From Asparagopsis taxiformis (taxonomy: Eukaryota > Rhodophyta > Florideophyceae > Bonnemaisoniales > Bonnemaisoniaceae): a DNA stretch of 64,000 nt. Below are positions 19,796 through 28,846 of this stretch, piece after piece (the first letter of the stretch is position 1; every line of letters begins with the position of its first letter). Location: contig JALQPE010003140.1 in assembly GCA_030407315.1 (NCBI GenBank), forward strand, positions 1-64,000, written 5' to 3'. Made by a program: the position numbers and the translations under genes. The notes beneath the pieces are model-generated. The model saw nothing but the letters and a program-made list of their open reading frames with translations. It made no database searches and was not told where the DNA came from.

Positions 19796-20371
19796 TCTGC
19801 AAGAATACTTCTTTGCCTCTCCCTCTACAGGCAGCATCTGCCAATCCTAAGCTAGCTTCGGTAGTATACTTCCTTTACCACAACTAAATCTACTCCTATT
19901 CATGACTTTGAAAATATTAGCACGGTCAGTCTACTGCACTATTAGAGTTCCTCTACCTCTCACCCCGCATAGCTTATACACCCTACATCGTACAGACTGA
20001 TCTCTTTTCCTTTCCTACATGCATGGCACAGTTTTGCAAGACTGCCACAATTCCACATCACTCGAGTAACCAAGGTCTTGAATTGTTCTTCTTAGTATAC
20101 TAACTATAGTTGAGATGCAAACCTGGCAGCCAATGGAATTGCTGCACCTGGGCTTTGCCATGCCAAAATAATACCCGGTATTATTTTGGCATGGCAAAGC
20201 CCAGGTGCAGCACTATCATTGGACGTGGGCTGACTGGCACCGCTCAGCAAATGAAAGTCTGTTATTATCGCTCAGGTAGATTGTAGTACTACAACGTTGT
20301 ACGAGTTCAGATGCAAGACTTTTTATTGCTGATGGTACTCTTGATATCTGTAATTGGACGCCTAAACTGTC
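19796..20371. other. Convergent intergenic region with a long perfect hairpin
   Basis: Lies between the 3' ends of the oxygenase-like gene and the ParB-methyltransferase-SET gene. No protein-coding signal. It contains the palindrome listed at 20140-20212. Confidence 0.6.
20140..20212. repeat. Perfect 73-bp palindrome (36-bp arms)
   Basis: Arms from TGCTGCACCTGGGCTTTGCC inward, centred on a single C at 20176. The central 23 bases (AAAATAATACC, C, then the complement) recur at 26196-26216 and 26287-26309 in the other convergent gap of the same element. Could serve as a two-way terminator or protein-binding site. Confidence 0.9.
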
Positions 20372-23300
20372 CTACTTCTCTGCAGTCCAGTAGCGCGATC
20401 CATAGTCAACGAATATCTCTTCCCCAGCTCGAACATCTACTACAACCTGCGCTAGGATGAGATCAGGTTTTGCTACTGCATACTTGAAGTCGCAAGTAGG
20501 ATTGACGTCTTTGTGAACTCGGAACTCTGCATTTTTTCTGCGTTGCACATTTGCAACTCTCTCCATTCCGTCAATGGTCCTACTGTCGTTGAGGTAGCTG
20601 CAGACATTGTATTCCGCTGGTACAAGATATATCTTGTCTACCGGTGCTTCTTCTCCGATGACACTGGTCTCCATCTCCATGTTGAAGTTTTGGAATCTTT
20701 CACCAGTACAACCGAACCCGTCCGGTCCGTACAAGCGACTGCGTTGCGGTTCATTCTCCCCAATCTTCCCGTATAAAATTGTCCCATTATACCATCCAAC
20801 AACAGAGCCCCTCTCTAAATCTTCTGCGGCAAAAACCCCCCATCCTCCCTCTCGAACTGTCGATGCAGCAACAATAACGTTGTGAAAGGAGGCATCTACT
20901 GCAAGCATCATCTCAGGGTCAACGGAGAAAACCTTGCCTAAATCTTCTACGCCCCATTCATTCATTGGGACTTCGGCAAGTCTTCGGAGCATGCTTTGAT
21001 CCCGCGCAACAGAGGAGACAAATCGCAACATATGCAGTGGTAGTGAAGATACCGACGGGAATCCATCAGGCGCATCACTTCGATGTCGAAGTCTTTCACT
21101 TCCTACATTGCTCCTTATCGAGTAATTCCATTCTTTGTTAGCGAGAATACTCGATATGTCATTTTTGGTTGCCTCCCCAAAAACTCCATCTCGACCTTGC
21201 CTAACAAAGCAATCCAGCAACAACGGCTGAGCTGATCCATGGCATGTGGCGTCTTTTTCACATCCAATAAACTTGCGATACAGACCATCTCTCATTGTCA
21301 TGCAAGCTATTGCAGTAGAATACGTTCCGGAGAATAGATCTACCACAATGTCTCCTGGCTTTGAAAACCTTGAAATAAGCTCTCGAAGTATGGACAGAGG
21401 CTTCTGCTCCGCACGTAGCCTTTTGTCTTCGAAGTTCAATGACTCACCAGGTCCGAGCTTTGGGCAGTTGTCGATTGCGTTCACGTACCCTGGATGTCGT
21501 GAAAGGTCACGGTTATGCAAAGAATAATCAACCATTTCAAACGCGGCAGCTCCCATCCCACGTTTGAAACTGTGCACAACAAACTCGTGAATGTTGTGTA
21601 ATGAACACGATTTGTTCATTGGGTTTTGGATGAATACGTAGGGACGACGGCTTAGAATGAGAGGAACATCGTCTGTACGCATGGATTGTTCCCCGCTTTC
21701 TGCATTTTGAAGAGCTTCTCCCCACCCAACCAACTGTTTGATACTGGAAAATATCAGGGCATGTCCTCCAGGGCGCAGCATTCGAGAAATGTCCTTTCCA
21801 GTACGAAACATTTGTGCGCTATTGATGTCATCATAGTCTGAATTGGTCTTGCCTTTCTCCCTCCGCGTGTTGAAGGGTGGATCGGTGAGCACAAGTTGTG
21901 CTTGTCCATCAATAGTATTCCCTGAAAGCATGCCAATGGAATCAGTGTTAACCTGGTGCACTAACCTCGAGGCTGTACAGTTGTAAGCCACGCAAAATCT
22001 CTTCATGACCTTTTTCAATTGCACAATATGATCCGGTACCCCCTCTTCCTCACCCACTGCCTCCGCTGACGGTGTATCCTCCGCAACATCTTGCATAACC
22101 GTGTCCATTGCGGACGAAGCCCTCCCATCCATGCTGGATGTATACTGGGATCCAGAGTCATTGGTAGGTTTCCTTCCACCTGTACCTAAACGGCGAGTGC
22201 TGTGCTGCATTGATTCATTCGACTCAAGACGATCTCTTTCTCGAGAAAGAGATCTGGATGCTGCGTTGCGCTGTTCAGTCTCGTAGAGAATTTTCAAGTC
22301 GCAGACATCAACTGGCTTCACACGCATTTCACGGTTCCAGTTCTTCCATACCTTGAGTCTTTCGTGACCATCCAATGCGATGGATTGTTCTATCCTTGCT
22401 TCGATGAAGGCGTTCAATCCGAACCGGTCAGGCTGATGGAAAAATTTAGTGCGCAGCCCTTCCATCTGGTTCGTACTTGATCCGAATACATCAATGCCTA
22501 TCATACAGTCATACACAGACACTAGTACGGCTTCTGTCAAAGACCTCAACCTTGCATCAACAGAGATATCCAAAGTGCCTGGATAACCTGCATTCTCGCG
22601 GAGTTTCACTACCGGGGACGGAAGCAGAAGATCTGAGTAGTGGTCAGGATGTGCCCACCCGTCAGTACGATTAGCAAGACAGATGAATTGGAATTTCTCA
22701 GAGTCGAAAACCATGTATGGGCGACACATCATGTAGGCGCTTTCGAAGCCCAGAATCATCGCTGTTGTATCCCAGGCAGACATGACCCTTTCCAAAACGA
22801 CACCCACAGACTCTCCGTTTGCTCTTGTGCGCTGGAAAGGGGCGAATGTAGAAGTCTCTGTATCCCTCCCAGTTCTACGACGCTTCCTACCCCGGCGAAT
22901 GGGTGCATTTCTGCGTCTAGTGAGGGCAATGTGCACAAATGAAATCATAAACATCAGCCTTCCAAATACTTTGTCTTCTTCTGTTAATGTTCTACCCTGT
23001 GCACTTCTTCCAGAACGAAAATACTCACAGGTGAGGACTTCGCGACACAATGGAGAAGCAATTTCACCACTTGTAGACATCCCAAACAACTGCTCGCCGA
23101 CTGATGCTCTTTTCTCGAGAGATGTGGGAAACTCCTTCATCGCAAAATTGTTCTGAACTTCCACCGGCCTTCCCCATACAATACAGAACAACTGCCACAG
23201 ACAGCGAACCATTTTGGGATTGGGTTCTTCTATGCGACTGTAGGGGCGAAGCACACGAAGAATTGACAAGCAACTCTCGTACTGTGGCTGCCTCAGCACA

Positions 23301-23881
23301 GTTTCTGCCAAATCTTCGCGCTGAGATCCCACGGCGAGCCATCGCCTAATGGATGGCATATTCACGTCGCGAATTGTAACCATGCTTGAGCTTCCTTGTT
23401 TTTCACCTGCGTTTCGCTCCCAGTACCCATCTCTAAGATCCAAAGTAAGATTCAGGTACTCAATGAAAGTCATCCTCTTCTGCCTGGATGCCATATCGTT
23501 CGCGTTTGATGCTTTCACACTATCTAGAAGGAAAGCAGCACTTGTAATCGGAGATATGTCGACTTCTTCTTCAATCATAGGAACAGTGAAATCACGCGGA
23601 AGCTCACCGTTCTCTATGAGCTTGATTACAGCTTTCGAACGATGCGCACCATCCAGCACCTCTACCTCACCGGCAATGATCCGACCGGTAATTGGGTTGT
23701 TGTCATTGTAGCCGTAAACCTGAATGCTCTCGGCAATAACATCGACGTGCCTGTAGTCGATTTCTCGAATCTCGACATATCTTTTGATCTTGAATGGGTC
23801 GATGTGCAATAGCCCATTGCGCCGCTCACCATGAAGGGGACGCCCAGAGGTGCTCGCTGGATTTCTCTTCTCAGAGGCCAT
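20372..23881 (-). CDS. ParB domain + amino-DNA-methyltransferase + SET domain, single polypeptide (1169 aa)
   Basis: The ATG is at 23879-23881 (MASEKRN). Domain order: ParB_N-like domain at residues about 25-130, with VLDGAHRSKAV at about 77; helical region with KASNAND and QKRMTFIEYL; a middle domain (about 200-560) shared with the 4011-7208 protein; a beta-class methyltransferase with motif IV LTDPPFNTRREKG (about 667), RPGGHALIF, VVHSFKRG, RAEQKPLSILRELISRFSKP and motif I GDIVVDLFSGTYST (about 847); then a SET domain with GGWGVFAAEDL (about 1013), WYNGTILYG, YLNDSR and AGEEIFVDYGSRYW at the end. No frameshift over 3.5 kb implies selection or youth. ParB plus amino-methyltransferase fusions are known in bacteria and phages; the SET addition is eukaryotic. 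A perfect 24-bp palindrome (about 22230-22253) lies within the coding region. Confidence 0.9.
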   Translation of the reverse strand: MASEKRNPASTSGRPLHGERRNGLLHIDPFKIKRYVEIREIDYRHVDVIAESIQVYGYNDNNPITGRIIAGEVEVLDGAHRSKAVIKLIENGELPRDFTVPMIEEEVDISPITSAAFLLDSVKASNANDMASRQKRMTFIEYLNLTLDLRDGYWERNAGEKQGSSSMVTIRDVNMPSIRRWLAVGSQREDLAETVLRQPQYESCLSILRVLRPYSRIEEPNPKMVRCLWQLFCIVWGRPVEVQNNFAMKEFPTSLEKRASVGEQLFGMSTSGEIASPLCREVLTCEYFRSGRSAQGRTLTEEDKVFGRLMFMISFVHIALTRRRNAPIRRGRKRRRTGRDTETSTFAPFQRTRANGESVGVVLERVMSAWDTTAMILGFESAYMMCRPYMVFDSEKFQFICLANRTDGWAHPDHYSDLLLPSPVVKLRENAGYPGTLDISVDARLRSLTEAVLVSVYDCMIGIDVFGSSTNQMEGLRTKFFHQPDRFGLNAFIEARIEQSIALDGHERLKVWKNWNREMRVKPVDVCDLKILYETEQRNAASRSLSRERDRLESNESMQHSTRRLGTGGRKPTNDSGSQYTSSMDGRASSAMDTVMQDVAEDTPSAEAVGEEEGVPDHIVQLKKVMKRFCVAYNCTASRLVHQVNTDSIGMLSGNTIDGQAQLVLTDPPFNTRREKGKTNSDYDDINSAQMFRTGKDISRMLRPGGHALIFSSIKQLVGWGEALQNAESGEQSMRTDDVPLILSRRPYVFIQNPMNKSCSLHNIHEFVVHSFKRGMGAAAFEMVDYSLHNRDLSRHPGYVNAIDNCPKLGPGESLNFEDKRLRAEQKPLSILRELISRFSKPGDIVVDLFSGTYSTAIACMTMRDGLYRKFIGCEKDATCHGSAQPLLLDCFVRQGRDGVFGEATKNDISSILANKEWNYSIRSNVGSERLRHRSDAPDGFPSVSSLPLHMLRFVSSVARDQSMLRRLAEVPMNEWGVEDLGKVFSVDPEMMLAVDASFHNVIVAASTVREGGWGVFAAEDLERGSVVGWYNGTILYGKIGENEPQRSRLYGPDGFGCTGERFQNFNMEMETSVIGEEAPVDKIYLVPAEYNVCSYLNDSRTIDGMERVANVQRRKNAEFRVHKDVNPTCDFKYAVAKPDLILAQVVVDVRAGEEIFVDYGSRYWTAEK

Positions 23882-24612
23882 CGAGAAATAGATTCTTCAC
23901 CTCAATCAGCCACCAGCAGAAAACAATCTTCTCTCCTACCTGCCGTTAAAAACCTTCGGCAACAATCTTGATAAACCTTAAATGCACAGTTAAAGAGTTA
24001 ACCTGAATATTTTCAGGTATACTTTGGCTAGGTAGGGTACGTAATGAGGAATAATTAGGTTCTTCGGCGGCCTTTCAATACAATTATTTCGCCAACGGAC
24101 ATTTCCATTTTTGTTTTGAATTTGAAGTCCCCTCGAGAGATTGAGTTTGAAATCTGCCATCGGAGATTTCAAAACCAATCTCTTGAGAGGACTTCATCTT
24201 CTGTTCGAACTTGTAGACTCGTTCTTACAACCAGTATATAAATATACACATTGATTTCACTGCATCATTCTCGATCCCTGCGTCTGTTTATACATACACG
24301 TCTAGGTTCCGTTATATTGCCACAGCGAAAAATACAACCAATCTACTGGTAATGGCTTCGAGCAGCTCGGAATAAGATCTTTATTATATGGTGATGAATG
24401 TTCAAGAGAGATGATCATCACGATGTTGGTCTCCCATGTCGCTTGGGACAGGTGTTAGTAATTTATAACCGTTACGAGTTATGCAAGTATAAAAATAGTA
24501 ACCTACCAATTTTCTCTCTATCATTCCACACGGATACAAGCTGTACAGTTTCGTCATCTTTCCTGTTTCCTCAGTCGATACCTCTTCCATTCTTTTCCTG
24601 GGAATACCCATT
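23882..24612. promoter_or_regulatory. Divergent promoter region with hairpin and TATA box
   Basis: Shared upstream region of the minus-strand methyltransferase gene and the plus-strand Tudor-like gene. TATATAAATA at 24235-24244 is a good TATA box for the plus-strand gene; the leader would be about 340 bases with a seven-codon upstream frame (ATG at 24351). Toward the other gene, CCTGAATATTTTCAGG (24002-24017) is a near-palindrome. The hairpin at 24124-24195 sits between the two. Confidence 0.5.
24124..24195. repeat. Imperfect hairpin, ~32-bp arms, in the divergent promoter
   Basis: Arms GAAGTCCCCTCGAGAGATTG...TTTGAAATCT and their near-complement (AGATTTCAAA...CAATCTCTTGAGAGGACTTC) around an 8-base loop. 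Confidence 0.85.
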
Positions 24613-26021
24613 ATGCAAGACCCAACAGACTTTGTCTCCGAAGGATCAGTCATTGAAGTAGAATGGAGTTTACGAACGAGAGGAAGGAAACAGAAAAAGG
24701 TTTGGTGGGGCGCCAAAGTTTTGAGTACTGCCAAGCCGGACGCGTCCGGAGAACATCGTTTGACTGGAAACTTGTTTGTTACGCTGCAATATCAATCTGA
24801 ACACGGTTTCGACCAGTCAGTCTCTACAGCAAAATTATTCAAGAACAATTCGCTGCTGGACATTGACTCTGGAAACATGCTACGTTGGAGGTTTGGAGAG
24901 CAACTAGCACTAGAGCAGACGATCTCGTCTGCGGGTGAAGACAGTTTCCATAAAAAAGACTGCAAACAAAACTTGTTGAGTCGATCCAAGTCCGAGCCGC
25001 GCTTAGTTTGCGATGAGAGTCCTTTTTTTGCGATGAGAGTCCTCCTGGTCCTAACATCAATGAGGACATATCCAAGCTGTTTCAAAAGGTATCCTACCTC
25101 GAAAGGCAGATTCTCAACTGTCGCGGTTCATCAAGCGCTACTGGACCCATCTTCGGAAACATTGTGTGCGACTACCTGTTCCAGAGAGTTGGCTTAAAAC
25201 TGGACAAACCCTTGTCCTCCAAAATCACGAAGTCTGAAACAGGCCGGGAAGTGAGCTCCTTGGTGCAAGACTATGTGACGGCAAGAGCAGATTGCTCGCT
25301 TGAACAGTTTTCAGAGATTTTCCGGCTATGCGAAGAGAAGAACAACCCAAACACAATTTTCCTGCCGAGCGTCGAGGCGGTTCGAATTTCAACTGGGAGA
25401 GATAAAGAGCTATCGATCCACTTTGGAACATACTCTGACCTCTGCAGTACTTTAGCTCCTTCCATGTATACATTCACTAACTCTACTATTCTGAAGTGGA
25501 AGAAAACACGTCACAATTCTGGCTCTTCTGTCATAAGAGTTTTGGGAACTCTAGCAGACGGTGCTTCCGAAGAGTCTGTTTCGCCTACAAAGGCTGTTCT
25601 TGTTGGTTCCTCTTTATACAGAACATCTGGAAACATGAGGAACACTACCGTTTTGACTCGAGAATCTGATGAGTACGACTATGTCAATTGCAGCTATTCG
25701 TATCCTTTGGAAGCTCGCTTCCTCTCAAGTCGAGAAATGCAGGAGAACTTTGAGCTGCCGGACAGCAAAAATTTCAAACTGGCGAACTCGTTCTCATTGT
25801 CCTGGAAACCTGTTCAGGGTCCTCGTCCATATGGAACTTTCGAGCGCGTTCTCAAGAATGTTGTGTTGGGAACTGCATACTTGAACCTCCCAGCATGCAT
25901 TTTCAGTGGACACACCATCTGCAGCGAGCTAGACACAATTGGACATGACGTTATCGTTGGACAGAATAGTTCTCCTGTAGATGCTCCTCATCCTACCGTA
26001 CACGATGTCGCCTCCGAGTAA
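24613..26021 (+). pseudogene. Tudor-like-fold candidate protein, frameshifted by a 20-bp tandem duplication
   Basis: The family is not recognised. The ATG at 24613 opens MQDPTDFVSEG. Residues about 12-75 (VIEVEWSL, KKVWWGAKVL, LFVTLQYQ) look like a small beta-barrel of Tudor/chromo-barrel type: W-W-x-A-K-V then V-T-L-x-Y. At 25011-25050 a 20-base unit (CGATGAGAGTCCTTTTTTTG) is partly duplicated and shifts the frame; removing one unit restores one reading frame of about 460 codons to the TAA at 26019-26021, including PGPNINEDISKLFQKVSYLE and VCDYLFQRVGLKLDKPLSS. GT-AG splicing does not restore the frame exactly. It is divergent from the methyltransferase gene and convergent with the coiled-coil gene. 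A methyl-lysine reader role would suit the context but is speculative. Confidence 0.5.
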
Positions 26022-26628
26022 AACGTTTTCTATCTTTTCTAGATGGGTCTACAAGACTGTTCAGAGTTAGTCAACCTCGATTAAGTCGATGGTATCCATC
26101 GATACATGCTCCGTATCTTTCTGGCCTGTTCCTTCGTCCAGGGACTGTCTGCATTCTGTAACAATGATTGCCCTCCACTTGGCAAAATATCCCTGAAAAT
26201 AATACCGGGTATTATTCTTAGGTTTCGTCCAGGGATCGCCTGTAGTCGGTACGAATGATTGCCCTCCACTTGGCAAAATATTCCTCAAAATAATACCCGG
26301 TATTATTTTCCGCACTACTCTGCCAGGTGGAGCTACGGCATTGGATGGGACTGCACAGGCCCCGAAGCTACTAGAGGCGTGCTCAATGACAGGGTAAAAC
26401 TCTTAACCGTAGTAGACATGACGCTTTCTAGTCGCAGAGTGAGCTGAAAAATAAGAACGATAGCTATTGTTTCCAGTACACCATGTAGTACGTAGCATGC
26501 TAGGGTGCACCTTTTCCACTCATATCCTAGACAGTTTCATATCTAAAGGTTTCTATTTCTCCTCAGTCTGCCTCGTCGTAATTATTTTACTTCAAAGGTT
26601 ATGAAACTTTACTTATCCGCTTCCATTA
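26022..26628. other. Convergent intergenic region with two copies of the 23-bp palindrome
   Basis: No gene. A segment of about 91 bp containing TGATTGCCCTCCACTTGGCA is tandemly duplicated (about 26160-26310), each copy ending in the AAAATAATACC palindrome also found at 20140-20212. Confidence 0.7.
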
Positions 26629-28152
26629 TCAATCTTCCTCATCAAGGAAAACTTCAACGTAGCTTTCACTCCCATCTTCTTCATTTCCATGTCCGCTACC
26701 CTCCTCAAACGCGGTACTACGCTGTTCCAAGTGTTGTTCATCGAATTTTTCGTTAGTAATTGTCAGTACATCTTCGCAGAGATGCCTCTTACAGATTCGC
26801 TCACTCGGCAACATCGCCTTTCCTAATTGTTTGAGCTCGTCTTGTACACTTTCTTCGAAGGTCTGACCTGATTGTACCTTGAAAATTCCTAGAATCCCGG
26901 AAGCGATTGCATAGACAAATCTGAGTGAATTGCAGGAACGTCGCAGGAAAACCATTCTACTCGTGCATTGAAGGAAAGCAATTGCAGTGTTCAGGGCTAC
27001 CTCCAGGATATTGATTCTCCTTCGAATCATCCTTTTGGCCACACATCCCGATATCTCGACTTCGTACTGAATGATGACAACCATCTCTTTCCGCTCAGCG
27101 ATGAATTGTATCAAGATCTCGGAATTCTTGTCATCCACAACTTTCCGTTCCTCAGGCCTTAGATTTCCGTTGGTCACACGGGTATCGGGGATAACATCCA
27201 TATCTCGAATGAGATCGTGAGTTGGAAACTCGAAAGTGATAGAGGCGTCCGTTTCCAAGACTAGAGCGAACCCCAGTTCGACAAGGAATCGATGGCGCAC
27301 CTGCTCTCTAGACTTGTTCAGGAAACCGAGCACCTTTGTCAGCGCAACTTTCGTAACAGCCAAAGATATTTCACGCTTGCTCAACTGTCCACCATTTCCA
27401 TCTGTTTTCCTCCGCTTCCTAGCCCCTCCGTCAATGCTTCCTGCAGGCTGGTTTCGGCCATCGCCAGTGGCACCATAAACAACTTCTTCGATTATTTTGT
27501 CCGGAATGTACTTGTTCTCCTTCCAGACGTTGAACGCATTCGAATCGCGTCCAGAGCTCGAGCCTTCCACTGTACGGCCTGTACCCGACTTTTCCTTCTG
27601 AATGTTCCGCAGGAGAGACATCACCACTTGGAATCGAAGCTCGATGTTGTTCTTCCCGGTGTTGGATTGGAACACATCCCTCTTGTCATTGCTCTGCTTC
27701 GCAAACATCATTGCAGAGAGCAACCTGCAACCACGGAGGTCGTAGATTCCTTGGTTGGTGTAAATTGTCGCCCCAGCATCAATCTTGTCGACCAGCAAAG
27801 GTACAACAGTTCCAAATACTGCACACAGAAAATTGTAAGAAAACGATAGTTCTGCTGACTGCGAGATGCGCAAACGGTCCCTGTCCTTGTCAGTCATCCC
27901 CTTCTTCGAATTGCCCTGACTCTGCTGTAATAAACCATCACAGATGTCTTTCACACCCTGTAATTCCGTTACTATAAACTCGACGCGACTCATCAGCTTT
28001 TCGATTTGCTGGCGTTGGGACGTTCGATCATCGTCGATTTCATCCATCCTCTCCCCAATACGACGAACTTCCCCAGTCACTGTCCTGAATCCCTCTCGAA
28101 TAATCCCTGCGAGGCAGTCATTTGGATTTTCCTCACGACGCTGAGATTCCAT
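26629..28152 (-). CDS. Coiled-coil nuclear-type protein (507 aa), candidate partner of element mobility
   Basis: The family is not recognised. The ATG is at 28150-28152 (MESQRREENPND). An N-terminal heptad region (about 20-75: GERMDEIDDDR, QQIEKLMSRVEFIVTELQ) suggests oligomerisation. A basic cluster GGARKRRKTDG lies at about 250. The helical core contains KVALTKVLGFLNKSREQVR then HRFLVELGF, similar to a segment of the 761-aa protein at 9604-11889. The tail is acidic (EEGSGHGNEEDGSESYVEVF). The frame is intact. Position at the inner right side of the 20 kb element, on the minus strand, convergent with the Tudor-like gene. Could be a TnpA-like DNA-binding or structural subunit; not demonstrable from sequence alone. 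Confidence 0.6.
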   Translation of the reverse strand: MESQRREENPNDCLAGIIREGFRTVTGEVRRIGERMDEIDDDRTSQRQQIEKLMSRVEFIVTELQGVKDICDGLLQQSQGNSKKGMTDKDRDRLRISQSAELSFSYNFLCAVFGTVVPLLVDKIDAGATIYTNQGIYDLRGCRLLSAMMFAKQSNDKRDVFQSNTGKNNIELRFQVVMSLLRNIQKEKSGTGRTVEGSSSGRDSNAFNVWKENKYIPDKIIEEVVYGATGDGRNQPAGSIDGGARKRRKTDGNGGQLSKREISLAVTKVALTKVLGFLNKSREQVRHRFLVELGFALVLETDASITFEFPTHDLIRDMDVIPDTRVTNGNLRPEERKVVDDKNSEILIQFIAERKEMVVIIQYEVEISGCVAKRMIRRRINILEVALNTAIAFLQCTSRMVFLRRSCNSLRFVYAIASGILGIFKVQSGQTFEESVQDELKQLGKAMLPSERICKRHLCEDVLTITNEKFDEQHLEQRSTAFEEGSGHGNEEDGSESYVEVFLDEED

Positions 28153-28469
28153 CTTCCGTCAAACTTCTCCTCTCGTTCCAATCGCAAAGTGTCACTCCAG
28201 ACGATTTTCCTGCAACAAGAATGCTAGCAATAGTAACAAATAATGCCAACTACTCTACTCATATCCTCGGAAAACGACCGATTTTCTCCTACCTTTTTTG
28301 TAACGGTCATTTCCATGTGACCATGCATCCTCTACACTTCTCACTACTAGTAGCTTCAGAATAGTTTCCTCTCTTCTCTACTTGAACTCACATGCGAACA
28401 CATTGTACAACCCTATCCTGGACAACTATTGCAACATTGAATCTCAGAAAATACCAATCACCAATTACT
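28153..28469. other. 5' flank of the 507-aa gene, no feature seen
   Basis: AT-rich, no coding pattern, no clear TATA box. Confidence 0.4.
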
Positions 28470-28840
28470 ATCAAGGCAGTACTTGCAGGCAGTACAATTC
28501 ACTGCCGGAGCCAGTATATTTTACTGCCTGATTCTAATGCCAGGTCATTTGCCAGGGCAGTACTGTACGGCAGTACATTCCATTGCAGAAATCATCAAAA
28601 ATCACTGCATTGCACTACTGCCCTGTGGTACCAGCAAAAATTACTAGAATTTGCTATCGTACAGTACTGCATTCTGCTACATACCGTACTGCCAGGAAAT
28701 TTTGTATTTTACTGCCTGCGGCACTAGAACTGAAAAAATTAAAATAGTAATTTTACTGCCTCAGGCACTACATTGCTCAGGCAGTGATTTTTACTGCCTC
28801 AGGCAGTAAATTTACTACATTTTTTGATCTCAAACTCAGT
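28470..28840. repeat. Clustered short palindromes of the GGCAGTA...TACTGCC type
   Basis: At least a dozen GGCAGTA or TACTGCC half-sites, several paired as hairpins such as GGCAGTAAATTTACT. They resemble the ACAGTA/TACTGTC subterminal repeats at 37750-38110 and 51430-52190. GC-rich sequence begins sharply after CAGTAGTG at about 28839-28846. Confidence 0.7.
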
Positions 28841-28846
28841 AGTGTC

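Noticed and set aside
25019..25039. GT-AG mini-intron explaining the Tudor-like gene frameshift
   Set aside because: The GT...AG span is 21 bases, which would not change the frame; the required shift is 20 bases, matching the duplication unit.
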